From: Thermoanaerobaculia bacterium
Lineage (GTDB): Bacteria > Acidobacteriota > Thermoanaerobaculia > Multivoradales > JAIOJS01
Assembly (NCBI GenBank): GCA_030429235.1
Contig: JAUIDB010000014.1
Span: forward strand, 62,001 to 126,000
Reading direction: 5' to 3'
Length of the DNA stretch: 64,000 nt
The notes beneath the pieces are model-generated. The model made no database searches, was not told where the DNA came from, and saw only the letters and a list, made by a program, of their open reading frames with translations. The stretch's first letter is position 1. Every line of letters starts with the position of its first letter. Positions 18,558 through 27,937 of this stretch are shown here, one piece after another. The position numbers were made by a program, and so were the translations under genes.

Positions 18558-20405
18558 TTGTACTGTCAGGCCTGCCAGGCCCAGAATCCCGACGACGAGG
18601 AGTTCTGTCGTCGCTGCCATCAGAAACTGATGGTGCTGTCCGGCGGAGCGATCGCACAGGAGGAGGGGCTGGGTGATCCGGAGGAGGACTTCTCCTTCGA
18701 TGAACATCTGCTGGAGCGCATCTCGATCCTCGAGGAGGCCCTGAAGCGGACGACCGAAACGGTGCAGCAGCTCCTGTTGGTGGTGCGCAAGCAGCAGGAA
18801 AGCCTGGCCCTCACCGAAGCCGGGGTCGCGACAGCCCGAGAGCTTCTCGAACAGCAAGAGGCGATCGGTCCGGAACTGTGGGAGAACACCTGGCAGGTGC
18901 AGCGGACGCGACGACTGGCCGCGATCGAGAAGCGGGAGAGATTCCAGGAGCATCGGCCGCGGATTCGGTCTCAGTATCGAGGGACGGCGCCCGAGGTCTT
19001 CGAGGAATTGCTGGCAGCTGCCGAGGAGGCCTTCGCAACCCTGGACCTCGATCGAGCGCTCGAGATTCTCGAGACGGCGTTCGCCGCCGATCGCGAGAAT
19101 CACGAACTAGCCCATTTCCTGGGCGAGAGTCTCTTCAACGCCGGACGCACTGCCGAAGCGTTGACCTACTTCGAAGCCCTGCTGGAGCGTGATGCCGACC
19201 ACTTCGAAGGACTGGTGTATGCCGGGGTCTTGCACCACGAGGCCGGAGACGACGAACGAGCGGATCGCCATCTGCGACGGGCCGAGGAGCTCTATCCCGA
19301 TACCTTCCTGCCGCATTTCTCGCTCGGCGCGGTTCGGGCGTCCCAGGGGGAGGCCGAGGCGGCCGTCGAACACCTTCGCGCCGCGGTCGAAATCGATCCC
19401 GCTCCTCAGGCCCGCTACCTACTCGGCCGTAGCTATCTCGAACTGGGCGAGGTGAACTCGGCCATCGAACACCTCGAGGCGGCCATCGAATCGAGTTCCG
19501 ACTTCGAGGAGGCTCACTATCAACTGGGGATGGCCTACCTCGATCGGGGGTGGAACCGAAAGGCGCTGCAGTCGTTTCGGCGAGCTCAGACGCTCAACCC
19601 TCGGAAGTTCCACTATCGTGAACTGGTCCGCTACCTGGGCGATGCCGGCCACGCTCCCCTTCCCGAAGCCTCGCAGGCGGTCGCTCGGGAGCTCACCCTG
19701 GGGGAAGAGGCCCTGGCCGAGGATCGGCCCGAGGCGGCCTATCAGCACTTCGCGCGGGCCCTGCGGGAGGATCCCGATCATCAGACTGCCCTGACCTTCT
19801 TCGCTCTCTCCTGCCTCGCTCTCGACCGAACCCAGGAGATCGAGGAGGTGGTCGAGACCGTAATGCGGGACGAGTCGAACGAACTGCTGCGGGCGACCGC
19901 TTGTGCGATCTGGATCGAGACGCTGCGTAGCCGGGGCCGGCTGCGAGAGGGGTACCGCGTGGGGCGCGAACTCCTCGAGTCGGTCGAAGGCAATGTGTCG
20001 CGCGCGATCGCGTACTACGAGATGGCCTGGAACCTCGCCGAGTTGGAGGAAGACCTCGACGAGGCGCTCGATCTGGCACAACGCTCGCTCGAGCAGTCGC
20101 CCGAGGAACTACGCCAGTTTCCGCTCGCGGCGCTGGGGTGGGTGCACTACAAACGTGGCGAGTTTCCGCAAGCCGTCGAGTGCCTGGAGGATGCCAGTCG
20201 GCTCGGAACCTCGAGTTCCACGCTGACGCAGCTGGGGATGGCTCGCCTGGCTTCCGGTGACGATGAGGGGGCGCGACAAGTGCTCGACCGAGCCCGCTCC
20301 CTGAGGACCCACAGTGGCGGCCTCGAGTTCAAGATGATGGAGTGCCTGCGGCATAGCCGGCGGGTGTACGATCGGCTCACGGAGCAGACGGCCCGCGACG
20401 CCTGA
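18558..20405 (+). CDS. TPR protein with N-terminal zinc ribbon
   Basis: The best start is TTG 18558, which gives a 615-residue protein opening with a zinc ribbon (CQAC then CRRC, cysteines at about 3, 6, 18 and 21). A longer frame upstream overlaps the dehydrogenase gene and has no family sense. A coiled-coil segment (about 45-115, heptads with LLLVVRKQQESLALTEAG) follows. At least ten TPR-like units then run from about 150 to the end (for example ALTYFEALLERDADHFEGLVYAGVL). There is no signal peptide, so it is a cytoplasmic scaffold of unknown partner. The zinc ribbon may serve oligomerisation or nucleic-acid contact. Confidence 0.7.
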   Translation: MYCQACQAQNPDDEEFCRRCHQKLMVLSGGAIAQEEGLGDPEEDFSFDEHLLERISILEEALKRTTETVQQLLLVVRKQQESLALTEAGVATARELLEQQEAIGPELWENTWQVQRTRRLAAIEKRERFQEHRPRIRSQYRGTAPEVFEELLAAAEEAFATLDLDRALEILETAFAADRENHELAHFLGESLFNAGRTAEALTYFEALLERDADHFEGLVYAGVLHHEAGDDERADRHLRRAEELYPDTFLPHFSLGAVRASQGEAEAAVEHLRAAVEIDPAPQARYLLGRSYLELGEVNSAIEHLEAAIESSSDFEEAHYQLGMAYLDRGWNRKALQSFRRAQTLNPRKFHYRELVRYLGDAGHAPLPEASQAVARELTLGEEALAEDRPEAAYQHFARALREDPDHQTALTFFALSCLALDRTQEIEEVVETVMRDESNELLRATACAIWIETLRSRGRLREGYRVGRELLESVEGNVSRAIAYYEMAWNLAELEEDLDEALDLAQRSLEQSPEELRQFPLAALGWVHYKRGEFPQAVECLEDASRLGTSSSTLTQLGMARLASGDDEGARQVLDRARSLRTHSGGLEFKMMECLRHSRRVYDRLTEQTARDA

Positions 20406-20451
20406 TCCCCACGCTGCGTCGGGTCCGCCGAGCCGACGAGACACGTTTTTG

Positions 20452-20468
20452 CTCCCCCCGGGGAGTTT
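20452..20468 (+). terminator. hairpin CTCCCC-CC-GGGGAG followed by TTT before proS
   Basis: A perfect 6-bp GC-rich inverted repeat followed by TTT lies in the gap between the TPR gene and proS, ending about 20 nt before the proS ATG. It may terminate upstream transcription or attenuate proS. The T run is short and the tiny 2-nt loop is suboptimal. Confidence 0.35.
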
Positions 20469-20486
20469 CGATAGCAGGAGAACCCC

Positions 20487-22202
20487 ATGCGCTGGAGCCA
20501 GTTCTATCTCTTCACTACCCGCGAGGTGCCCTCCGATGCCGAGGTCGTCAGCCATCGCCTGATGATTCGGTCCGGGATGATCAAGAAGGTTGCGGCGGGG
20601 ATCTACACCTATATGCCTTACGGCTGGCGCAGCTTGCAGAAGCTGTCGACGATCGTCCGTCGCGAGTTGGAGGCGGCAGGAGCCACCGAGCTGTCGATGC
20701 CGGCCGTGCAACCGGCCGAACTCTGGGAGGAGTCGGGGCGGTGGCAGGAATACGGCAAGGAACTCTTGCGCATTCAGGACCGGCACAATCGCGACTTCTG
20801 TTTCGCGCCGACCGCCGAGGAGGTGATCACCGACATCGTGCGCCGCGACGTGTCGAGCTATCGCCAACTCCCGATCAACCTCTACCAGATTCAGGAGAAG
20901 TTTCGCGACGAGATCCGGCCGCGCTTCGGACTGATGCGGGGTCGTGAGTTCCTGATGAAGGACGGATACTCCTTTCACACCGACGACGCCTCACTCGACG
21001 ACAGCTACCAGGCGATGCAGCAGGCCTACTGTCGGATCTTCGAGGCCTGTGGTCTCGAGTACTCGGTCGTCGAGGCGGATACCGGCAACATCGGGGGTTC
21101 GTCCTCGCACGAGTTCATGGTCCTCGCCGAGACGGGCGAGAGCGCTGTCGTTCGCTGCGCCGAGTGCCACTATGCGGCCAACACCGAGAAGGCGACGACC
21201 CGCGGGCTCTTGGCTCCTCCCGCGCTGCCGGCGAACGAGCGGCAGTTGGTTCCCACGCCGGGTGCCAAGAGCGTCGAGGAAGTGTCGACTTTGCTCCAGA
21301 TCGAACCGTCGCAGGTCGTGAAGACGCTGCTCTACGAGACCGAGGACGGTCTCGTGGCGGCGCTGGTACGGGGGGATCGCGAGATCAACGAGATCGCCTT
21401 GACCAACCACCTCGGAGTCCAGCACTTGACCCTGGCCAGCGAGGAGAAGGTCCGGGCGGCGACCGGAGCCCCCGTGGGGTACGCCGGCCCCGTGGGACTC
21501 GACGAGTCGATTCGTCAGGTGGCTGACAGTTCGGTACGCGAACTCGACGGCTGGGTCTGCGGCGCGAACCAGGGTGATGCTCACTACACCGGTTGCCGCT
21601 GGGAGCGCGACGCCGGGACGGTCGAATGGGCCGATATTCTGCTGGTGGAGCCCGGGGATCCCTGTCCAAAGTGTGGACGACCCCTCGATGGCTTTCGTGG
21701 CATCGAGGTCGGGCACATCTTCAAGCTGGGGACCAAGTATTCCGAGAAGTTGTCCTGTACGTTCCTCGACAACGAAGGACAGAGTCACTCGATGCCGATG
21801 GGTTGCTACGGCCTCGGGATCGGGCGCACCGTGGCGGCAGCGATCGAACAGAACCACGACGAGGACGGCATCATCTGGCCGCGGCCGCTGGCACCCTTCG
21901 AGGTGCTGGTCAACGTCTTGAATCCGAAGGATCCAGAGGTCTCGGCCGCGGCCGACGCGATCTACGCTTCGTTGCGCGAGGCGGGCGTCGATGTCCTGTA
22001 CGACGATCGCGACGAGCGCCCCGGGGTCAAGTTCAAGGATGCCGACCTGATCGGTATTCCGGTCCGTATCGTGGTCGGAGGACGCTCCCTGGCCCAGGGC
22101 ACGGTCGAGCTGTCCCATCGTCGAGATCGAGAGCGTCACGCCGTAGCGCCGGACGCGGTCGTCTCCCGCGTGCTCGAATGGCTCTCGGCGGACTCGGGCT
22201 AG
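20487..22202 (+). CDS. proS: prolyl-tRNA synthetase
   Basis: ProS (571 residues, usual for the bacterial type) charges tRNA-Pro. It has the class II aminoacyl-tRNA synthetase core (motif 1 near GIYTYMPYGWRSLQK, motif 2 RPRFGLMRGREFLMKDGYSFH in pieces, motif 3 GIGRTVAAAIEQNHDEDGI). The inserted YbaK-like editing domain that hydrolyses Ala-tRNA-Pro lies at about residues 225-385. The C-terminal anticodon-binding domain is present (VLYDDRDERPGVKFKDADLIGIP). AGGAG precedes the ATG. Confidence 0.96.
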   Translation: MRWSQFYLFTTREVPSDAEVVSHRLMIRSGMIKKVAAGIYTYMPYGWRSLQKLSTIVRRELEAAGATELSMPAVQPAELWEESGRWQEYGKELLRIQDRHNRDFCFAPTAEEVITDIVRRDVSSYRQLPINLYQIQEKFRDEIRPRFGLMRGREFLMKDGYSFHTDDASLDDSYQAMQQAYCRIFEACGLEYSVVEADTGNIGGSSSHEFMVLAETGESAVVRCAECHYAANTEKATTRGLLAPPALPANERQLVPTPGAKSVEEVSTLLQIEPSQVVKTLLYETEDGLVAALVRGDREINEIALTNHLGVQHLTLASEEKVRAATGAPVGYAGPVGLDESIRQVADSSVRELDGWVCGANQGDAHYTGCRWERDAGTVEWADILLVEPGDPCPKCGRPLDGFRGIEVGHIFKLGTKYSEKLSCTFLDNEGQSHSMPMGCYGLGIGRTVAAAIEQNHDEDGIIWPRPLAPFEVLVNVLNPKDPEVSAAADAIYASLREAGVDVLYDDRDERPGVKFKDADLIGIPVRIVVGGRSLAQGTVELSHRRDRERHAVAPDAVVSRVLEWLSADSG

Positions 22203-22207
22203 GGGCG

Positions 22208-22231
22208 CGGCGAGGGTTCGCCGTGTAGACT
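22208..22231 (+). promoter_or_regulatory. inverted repeat plus -10 box TAGACT before the CadC-like gene
   Basis: CGGCGA-GGGT-TCGCCG (22208-22223) is a perfect inverted repeat overlapping the expected -35 area. TAGACT (22226-22231) ends nine bases before the ATG at 22241. The repeat may be an operator for the regulator encoded downstream, or the terminator of proS. Confidence 0.4.
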
Positions 22232-22240
22232 TGCGTTCAA

Positions 22241-24199
22241 ATGCAGTGGGCCTTTGGTGACTTCGTTCTCGATTCGGAGACCTACGGTCTGCGTCGCGAT
22301 CAGTCGCCGCTCTCGGTCGAACCCCGGGTCTTCGACCTCCTCGCGTACCTGATCCAACACCGCGATCGGGTGGTCTCGAAGGACGAGCTACTGGTCGAGG
22401 TCTGGCAGGGCCAGCACGTCAGCGAGAGCGCTCTGACGCGCTGCATCTACGAGGCGCGGCGGGTCCTGGGGGATGACGCCGAACGACAGCAACTCGTCAA
22501 GACCGTGTACGGACGAGGCTACCAGTTCGTGGCCCCGGTTCGTGAGTTGGTGGACCGGTCAGAGCCCGAGGCCGCGGACAGTGGATCGGAGGCCGAACCG
22601 TCGCGCCGTCGGACGTCGAGGCGCGGCGGCTACCTCCTGGCTTGGCTGGGAGGAGGCGTTCTGCTGCTGGTTGGACTCCTTGCCTGGAGCGGCCGGGAGC
22701 CGGTCTCGGTGACGACTTCGCTTCCGAGTCGCAGTCCCCCGGTGGAGTTGGAAAGCGGCACGGTCGAGAGGTTGATGATCGTTCCGTTCACGGCCGACGC
22801 TTCGATCGGCGACCCGGGCCTCATCGCCCTCTCGGTGAGTGATCAACTCTGGTATCGGCTGGCCGCCCAACCGGGGCTGGTGCTGCGGGCCCTCGAGGTC
22901 GGAGCTGCTCTGGAGGCGGTCGGGCTGCTCCCATCCGCCATGTTGACAGAGGCGCAGGTCGATGCCGTGGTGACCGGGAGACTCGAGAGTGCGGCCCTCG
23001 GAGGCGGGCTCGAGCTGACGGTACAGTTGCACGAGCTCGATGCCGCGGACAATCCGCGAACGCTTACGGTCGGCACCTACGAAGTACCGCGCGTGGACTC
23101 CAAGGCCGAGCTGCAGGGTTTTCTCCGGGTCCGGGATGCGATCGCCGAAGACGTGGTCGAGCACCTTCGGCCGACCTTTGCCGTGCGCGATCCCGCCGGC
23201 ATCTCTCCCCACGACCCCGAGGCTCTCCGCCTGTACCTTCAGGCGCGGGAGCGCTTTGCGACCATCACGTGCGGTGACGCCGAGGTCCTCATCGATCTGC
23301 TCGATCGGTCGCTGGAGATCGACCCCGGATTCGCCAGTGCCTGGGTAGCCAAGGGGTTTGCGCTCTACAGCCAGTCTTGGTCCTGTGGCCGCGAGGCGGC
23401 ATTTGCCGAGCAGGCGCTGGCCGCCGCTCGCAAGGGGCGCGAGCTGGCTCCCGAGTTCCCCGGAGCGGTATTGCTCGAGGTGACGCTGCTCTCGGAGGCG
23501 GGGCGGAGCGAAGAGGCGTACGAACTGTTGCTGGAGGGGTGGCGGCCGATCGAGTCGTCGCCGCTGACGCACATGGCTCGAGCCTACGTATTGACCTACG
23601 CGGGCTTCCTCGACGAGGCGGCAGGGTCGATCGAACGAGCCTTGCGGCTCGATCCGCTGGTCCTATCCGAGTTCAGCATCGCTCCAACGAGCATGCTGTA
23701 CCGTGGCGATGTCGATCGTTTCTTGAAGGTCGCTCCCGCCGGTGATACTCCGCAGGACCGCTACTACCGCGGCGTCGCCCTGCTGCGGCAACAGCGGTTC
23801 GCCGAAGCCTTGCAACGAGTCGAGCCAGCCTTCCGCCTCAACCCGTCCGATCTCTTCGCCCGCTTCGCCTCGGCTCTCACCGCGGTGCTGGAGGATGACG
23901 ACGTCGCGGCGCTCGAGATCGTGCGGGGCATCGTTCGGCAACGCCGAGAGTTGGGGAGTCGGGACGGCGAGCTGACCTTCAAGGAGGCGCAGCTGTTCGC
24001 CTGGGCGGGAAGCGACCCGGAGGCGCTGGACCGGTTGGAAGCGGCGGTCGACGGAGGGTTTTTCTGTGCGCGTTGTATCGCCGAAGAGCCAGCCTTTGCG
24101 AATCTGAGTCAAGATGCCCGGTTCCAGGCCCTGCTGGAGACTGCGAGCGGACGACATCGTCAGTTCGGCGAACGCTTCGGTTTGACAATCGACCTCTAG
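22241..24199 (+). CDS. CadC-like membrane transcriptional regulator: winged helix, one span, TPR sensor
   Basis: This 652-residue protein has an OmpR/PhoB-type winged-helix DNA-binding domain at residues 1-105 (VEPRVFDLLAYLIQHRDRVVSKDEL, KTVYGRGYQFVAPV). A linker follows, then one membrane span at about 128-147 (LLAWLGGGVLLLVGLLAW). The large C-terminal region combines a FlgO/CadC-type alpha/beta domain (about 165-310) and TPR units (about 330-630). The layout matches one-component regulators that bind DNA from the membrane and sense signals with the outer part. Targets and signal are unknown; an inverted repeat in its own promoter is a candidate autoregulatory site. Confidence 0.8.
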   Translation: MQWAFGDFVLDSETYGLRRDQSPLSVEPRVFDLLAYLIQHRDRVVSKDELLVEVWQGQHVSESALTRCIYEARRVLGDDAERQQLVKTVYGRGYQFVAPVRELVDRSEPEAADSGSEAEPSRRRTSRRGGYLLAWLGGGVLLLVGLLAWSGREPVSVTTSLPSRSPPVELESGTVERLMIVPFTADASIGDPGLIALSVSDQLWYRLAAQPGLVLRALEVGAALEAVGLLPSAMLTEAQVDAVVTGRLESAALGGGLELTVQLHELDAADNPRTLTVGTYEVPRVDSKAELQGFLRVRDAIAEDVVEHLRPTFAVRDPAGISPHDPEALRLYLQARERFATITCGDAEVLIDLLDRSLEIDPGFASAWVAKGFALYSQSWSCGREAAFAEQALAAARKGRELAPEFPGAVLLEVTLLSEAGRSEEAYELLLEGWRPIESSPLTHMARAYVLTYAGFLDEAAGSIERALRLDPLVLSEFSIAPTSMLYRGDVDRFLKVAPAGDTPQDRYYRGVALLRQQRFAEALQRVEPAFRLNPSDLFARFASALTAVLEDDDVAALEIVRGIVRQRRELGSRDGELTFKEAQLFAWAGSDPEALDRLEAAVDGGFFCARCIAEEPAFANLSQDARFQALLETASGRHRQFGERFGLTIDL

Positions 24200-24227
24200 A
24201 GCCGCCGCCGCGATCTTCGGACGAGGG

Positions 24228-25607
24228 TCAATCGTCGGGCGACGTCGCCAGGCGGTACAAGTACCTTTCGCCGCGGAGAAACAGCGAGTCGCCCACGATT
24301 GCAGCGGAGGCGCTGAACCGATCGTCGAGCCGATTGATGGCGAGGATCTCGGGGTTGTCGGCGTCACTCAGGACGAGGGTGGTGCCGTCACGATCGGTGA
24401 TGTAGACCCGGCCATCAGCTCCGACGGGGGATGCGTAGATATTCCGGAGTTCGGGAAGCCGGAGCGTTCCAGGTTCGGAGCGGCCGCTGGGACCGTGCAG
24501 GCGGGTGAGAATCGGCTGGTAGTGCCCGAGGAAGTAGAGCGCTTGCCGGTAGAGCAGCGGCGAGGGGACGTAGGGAGTGGACCGTCGGCGGGTCCAGAGC
24601 ACATGGTCGCTGGCGGTGATGTCTCCCCGGGCTCCCGAGAGCCGCAGGGCCACCAGGGCCCGAGTGTCGTAGCTACTCCCCGCGTAGAGGATCCCGTCGG
24701 CAAAGACCGGCGAAGCGACGACATTGCCCGACAGGCCCCGCCACTCCCAGAGCAGCTTGCCGCTCTTGAGATCGTAGCCGCGAATCCGGTTCGTAGCGCT
24801 GGCGACGACCTGTGGCTTGCCATCGACTAGGACCACGATCGGCGTCGCCCAGGAGGTGACCTCGTCGCGCAGAGACCGCCACAGTTCGCGGCCCGTCGCG
24901 CTGTCGAAGGCCACGATGAAGGACTGGCCCTCGTGATCCCAGGGAACCACCAGCGTGCCGTCGTACAAGACTGGGGAACTCCCCTCGCCGTGAGCGTGTT
25001 TGGTCTGCATCTGGCCGAGGTCAGCCTTCCATCGCAGGGTGCCCTCGAGGTCGAGAGCATAGAGTCCGCGCGACCCGAAGGAGGCGAAGAGCAGCTTCCC
25101 GTCGGTGACCGGCGAGGCCGAGGCTAGGCTCCCGGTAGCGTGGCCTCCCTCGTGCGGCAGTTCTTCGTGGAGCGTGGTCTGCCAGACGATCTCGCCCGTC
25201 TCTCGCGAGATGGCGAGCGCTACGAAACGCTGGACATGGGTGACGGGCCGGCTGTCGTGGGCGCCGTGCACAGCATCGTGGCGGGCCGGTAGCTCCTCTC
25301 CCACGGGGAAAGCCGCGGTGAGGAAGACCCGGTCGCTCCAGACGATCGGGCTCGAATGGCCGAGTCCCGGAAGTCGAGTCTTCCAGCGGATATTGTGGTT
25401 CTCACTCCAGGTGGTGGGAGGCGTCGCCAGTGGAGCCTCGCCCGTGGCGAGGGGGCCGCGCCACTGCGCCCAGAATTGGTGCGCCGGCGGGGAAGTGGTT
25501 GGGTTGCGGTCCGCCGCTCCCAAGGGGGCGGAGAGGAAGGCCAGGCCGGAGCCGAGGCACCACCAGAACAGGGACAGCCGGTGCACCGCGGTCTGGTTGC
25601 TGAGCAT
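24228..25607 (-). CDS. exported PQQ-type beta-propeller (BamB-like) protein
   Basis: This 459-residue protein has a hydrophobic signal sequence (LFWWCLGSGLAFLSAPLGA) followed by repeated propeller blades of the PQQ/quinoprotein type, recognisable by repeats such as ALDLEGTLRWKADLG, AFDSATGRELWRSL, GYDLKSGKLLWEW. The catalytic residues and calcium site of true alcohol or glucose quinoprotein dehydrogenases are not evident, so it is more likely a BamB-like or lipoprotein-associated scaffold. The ATG is preceded at six bases by a TAGCAT box, suggesting a leaderless mRNA. It is divergent from the xanthine dehydrogenase genes. Confidence 0.75.
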   Translation of the reverse strand: MLSNQTAVHRLSLFWWCLGSGLAFLSAPLGAADRNPTTSPPAHQFWAQWRGPLATGEAPLATPPTTWSENHNIRWKTRLPGLGHSSPIVWSDRVFLTAAFPVGEELPARHDAVHGAHDSRPVTHVQRFVALAISRETGEIVWQTTLHEELPHEGGHATGSLASASPVTDGKLLFASFGSRGLYALDLEGTLRWKADLGQMQTKHAHGEGSSPVLYDGTLVVPWDHEGQSFIVAFDSATGRELWRSLRDEVTSWATPIVVLVDGKPQVVASATNRIRGYDLKSGKLLWEWRGLSGNVVASPVFADGILYAGSSYDTRALVALRLSGARGDITASDHVLWTRRRSTPYVPSPLLYRQALYFLGHYQPILTRLHGPSGRSEPGTLRLPELRNIYASPVGADGRVYITDRDGTTLVLSDADNPEILAINRLDDRFSASAAIVGDSLFLRGERYLYRLATSPDD

Positions 25608-25613
25608 GGGGCG

Positions 25614-25619
25614 ATGCTA
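25614..25619 (-). promoter_or_regulatory. -10 box TAGCAT, leaderless start of the PQQ-propeller gene
   Basis: On the minus strand TAGCAT is separated by exactly six bases (CGCCCC) from the ATG at 25607; no Shine-Dalgarno fits. Confidence 0.5.
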
Positions 25620-25665
25620 ACGGACGCTCGGAGGTACGAGCGATGTATCGCTGGGGCGGGTGCAG

Positions 25666-25671
25666 TAAACT
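25666..25671 (+). promoter_or_regulatory. -10 box TAAACT, leaderless start of xanthine dehydrogenase operon
   Basis: TAAACT is followed by seven bases and then TTG 25679, which begins the conserved part of the large subunit. This supports a leaderless TTG start over the upstream ATG at 25643. Confidence 0.5.
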
Positions 25672-25678
25672 CGCCGAG

Positions 25679-27937
25679 TTGACCTATATCGGAACCAGTC
25701 CCCCGCGCCCGGACGGCCCGGCCAAGGCTTCAGGGCTTTCTCAGTACGCTGACGACGTCGCAGTGGCCGGCCTGTGGTTCGGAGAAACCGTGCGCAGCCC
25801 GGTTGCCCACGGCCGCTTGCGTTCGGTAGGCTGGCGCCGCGCGGCCCCGCCCGGAGCCGTGCTGGTCACCGCGGCCGATCTCCCGGGCCCGAATGGCGTG
25901 CAACTCATCGACGACGGCTGGCCGATTCTCGCCGAGGGGACGGTGGAGCACGTGGGACAGGCCGTGGCTCTGGTGGCGGCCCCGAGTCGCCGAGCGGCGG
26001 TTCTGGCGGCCGCGGAAGTCGAGGTCGACATCGAAGAGCTTCCTCCTGTCTTCGACCTCTCCGAGGCTCGCCGCCAGCCTTCGCTCTACGAACTGGAACT
26101 GGGGTTGGGAGACCCCGAGGCCGTTCTGGACCAGGCCGAGACCGTGGTCGAGGGTGAGTACCGGACCGGTCACCAAGAGCACATCTACATCGAGTGTCAG
26201 GGAATGACGGCCCGCTGGCACCCGAGCGGCCCCCGGGTCGAGGTGTCCGGTTCAATGCAGTGCCCCTACTACGTGCACAAGTCGATGGTGCATGCGTTTG
26301 GCCTCCCCGAAGAGGCGGTGCGAGTGCGGGCCGACGCGATCGGCGGTGGATTCGGCGGCAAGGAAGACTATCCGAGCCTGATCGCGATCCACGCGGCCCT
26401 GCTGGCTCGAGCGGTTGAGCGACCGGTTCGGATCGTGTACGACCGCCAGCAGGACATCATCGGTACCACCAAGCGGCATCCCGCCACCATGCGCTACCGC
26501 TCGGCGGTCGATGCCGAGGGTCGACTCCTGGCACTCGACGTCCTGGTCGAACTGGACGGGGGAGCCTTTACCACCCTGTCGAAGGTCGTGCTGTCTCGGG
26601 CGCTACTGCACGCAGCCGGGCCGTATCGCTGCCCCGAGGTTCGTGTCCGGGGCCGGGTTCTTCGGACCCACACGGCTCCCAACGGAGCGTTCCGTGGGTT
26701 CGGCGCGCCCCAGGTGGCCTTTGGAATCGAGCGGCACATGGATGCCATCGGTCGGCGGCTCGGCATCGACCCTCTGACTCTGAGGCAGCGCAACGCCCTG
26801 GTACCGGGAGATCGATTGCCGACGGGACAGATCGTCGACGAGAGCACCTCGGCCCTCGCCTGCCTCGAGTCGGTGGCTCGACGCACCGATTTCGTCACGC
26901 GTTGGACCGAGTACCAGGCCGCTCAAACCGAGACGAACGGCACGCCCCAGCGGGGCCTGGGACTGTCGCTCTACTTCCACGGCGCGGGGTTCACCGGCAA
27001 CGGAGAGCGCCGCATGAACTCTCCGGCCAGCGCCCGCTTGACCCCCGAGGGGCGGATTGCCGTGCTCTCTGCCATGACCGACATGGGACAGGGGGCGGTG
27101 ATCGTCTTCCGGCAGATCGCCGGTGAGGCGGCGGGCGTCACCTTCGACGATCTGGAGTTTCCGGAGCCCGACACGAACGAGGTCCCCAACTCGGGCCCGA
27201 CGGTAGCCTCTCGGACGACCATGATCGTCGGCCAGCTCGTGGCTCGAGCCGTACGAGAGGTCTCGGCGCAGGTGGCCGATTGGTGGGGCGAGCAACAGCC
27301 CGCGGCCTCCCCGTACACCGTGAAGGATGGTCGAGTCGTCGGTCAGGACGGGCGGTCGACGCCGTTCGCCGCGGTGGCCAGGTCCTATCTGGAAGTCCAC
27401 GACGCACTCGAGGTGACGGTACGCCACCAACCCGCACCCGGCCCGGTCTTCGACGAAACGACCTACCAGGGTCCCGCCTATCCGACCTACGCCTGGGGAG
27501 CCGACATCGCCGAAGTGGAGGTCGATCCGGATACGCTGGCGGTTCGACCGTTGCGCATGGCGGTGGCGGCCGAGGTCGGACGGGCCATTCATCCTCGGCT
27601 CTGCATCGGGCAGATCGAAGGAGGTACGTTGCAGGCAGTGGGGTGGGGCCTGCTCGAGGAGATCAAGCTCGACCAGGGTCGGTACCTCAATGACCGTTTG
27701 GCTACGTACATCATTCCGACCGCGATGGACGCTCCCGACCTCGATGTCGAACTCCTGGAAGCGGCCTTTCCGGACGGACCGTTCGGAGCCAAGGGAATCG
27801 GTGAACTCCCCATGGACGGCGGAGCTCCCGCCGTGGTTGCGGCGATCGAGAACGCCACCGGGCTGGTCGTCGACGAGATTCCCGCCACTCCGGAACGCCT
27901 CTTCGCGGCGCAGATGAGGGAGCGAAGCGATGACTGA
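25679..27937 (+). CDS. xanthine dehydrogenase, molybdopterin-binding large subunit
   Basis: This 752-residue protein (from TTG 25679; an ATG at 25643 would add 12 non-conserved residues) is the molybdenum subunit of the xanthine oxidase family. The signature GGGFGGKE (about 222), the substrate-arginine loop AFRGFGAPQ (about 337) and the catalytic glutamate in GAKGIGELP (about 718) are all present, consistent with hydroxylation of hypoxanthine/xanthine to urate. The Fe-S and FAD subunits follow with 8-nt overlaps. The nearby allantoin-pathway genes support purine substrates over CO or aldehydes. No XdhC-type cofactor insertion protein is seen here. Confidence 0.85.
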   Translation: MTYIGTSPPRPDGPAKASGLSQYADDVAVAGLWFGETVRSPVAHGRLRSVGWRRAAPPGAVLVTAADLPGPNGVQLIDDGWPILAEGTVEHVGQAVALVAAPSRRAAVLAAAEVEVDIEELPPVFDLSEARRQPSLYELELGLGDPEAVLDQAETVVEGEYRTGHQEHIYIECQGMTARWHPSGPRVEVSGSMQCPYYVHKSMVHAFGLPEEAVRVRADAIGGGFGGKEDYPSLIAIHAALLARAVERPVRIVYDRQQDIIGTTKRHPATMRYRSAVDAEGRLLALDVLVELDGGAFTTLSKVVLSRALLHAAGPYRCPEVRVRGRVLRTHTAPNGAFRGFGAPQVAFGIERHMDAIGRRLGIDPLTLRQRNALVPGDRLPTGQIVDESTSALACLESVARRTDFVTRWTEYQAAQTETNGTPQRGLGLSLYFHGAGFTGNGERRMNSPASARLTPEGRIAVLSAMTDMGQGAVIVFRQIAGEAAGVTFDDLEFPEPDTNEVPNSGPTVASRTTMIVGQLVARAVREVSAQVADWWGEQQPAASPYTVKDGRVVGQDGRSTPFAAVARSYLEVHDALEVTVRHQPAPGPVFDETTYQGPAYPTYAWGADIAEVEVDPDTLAVRPLRMAVAAEVGRAIHPRLCIGQIEGGTLQAVGWGLLEEIKLDQGRYLNDRLATYIIPTAMDAPDLDVELLEAAFPDGPFGAKGIGELPMDGGAPAVVAAIENATGLVVDEIPATPERLFAAQMRERSDD

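Noticed and set aside
25643-25678. ATG start of the xanthine dehydrogenase large subunit at 25643
   Set aside because: Its first 12 residues are not family-like, and the -10 box at 25666-25671 would lie inside the coding region. TTG 25679 fits better.
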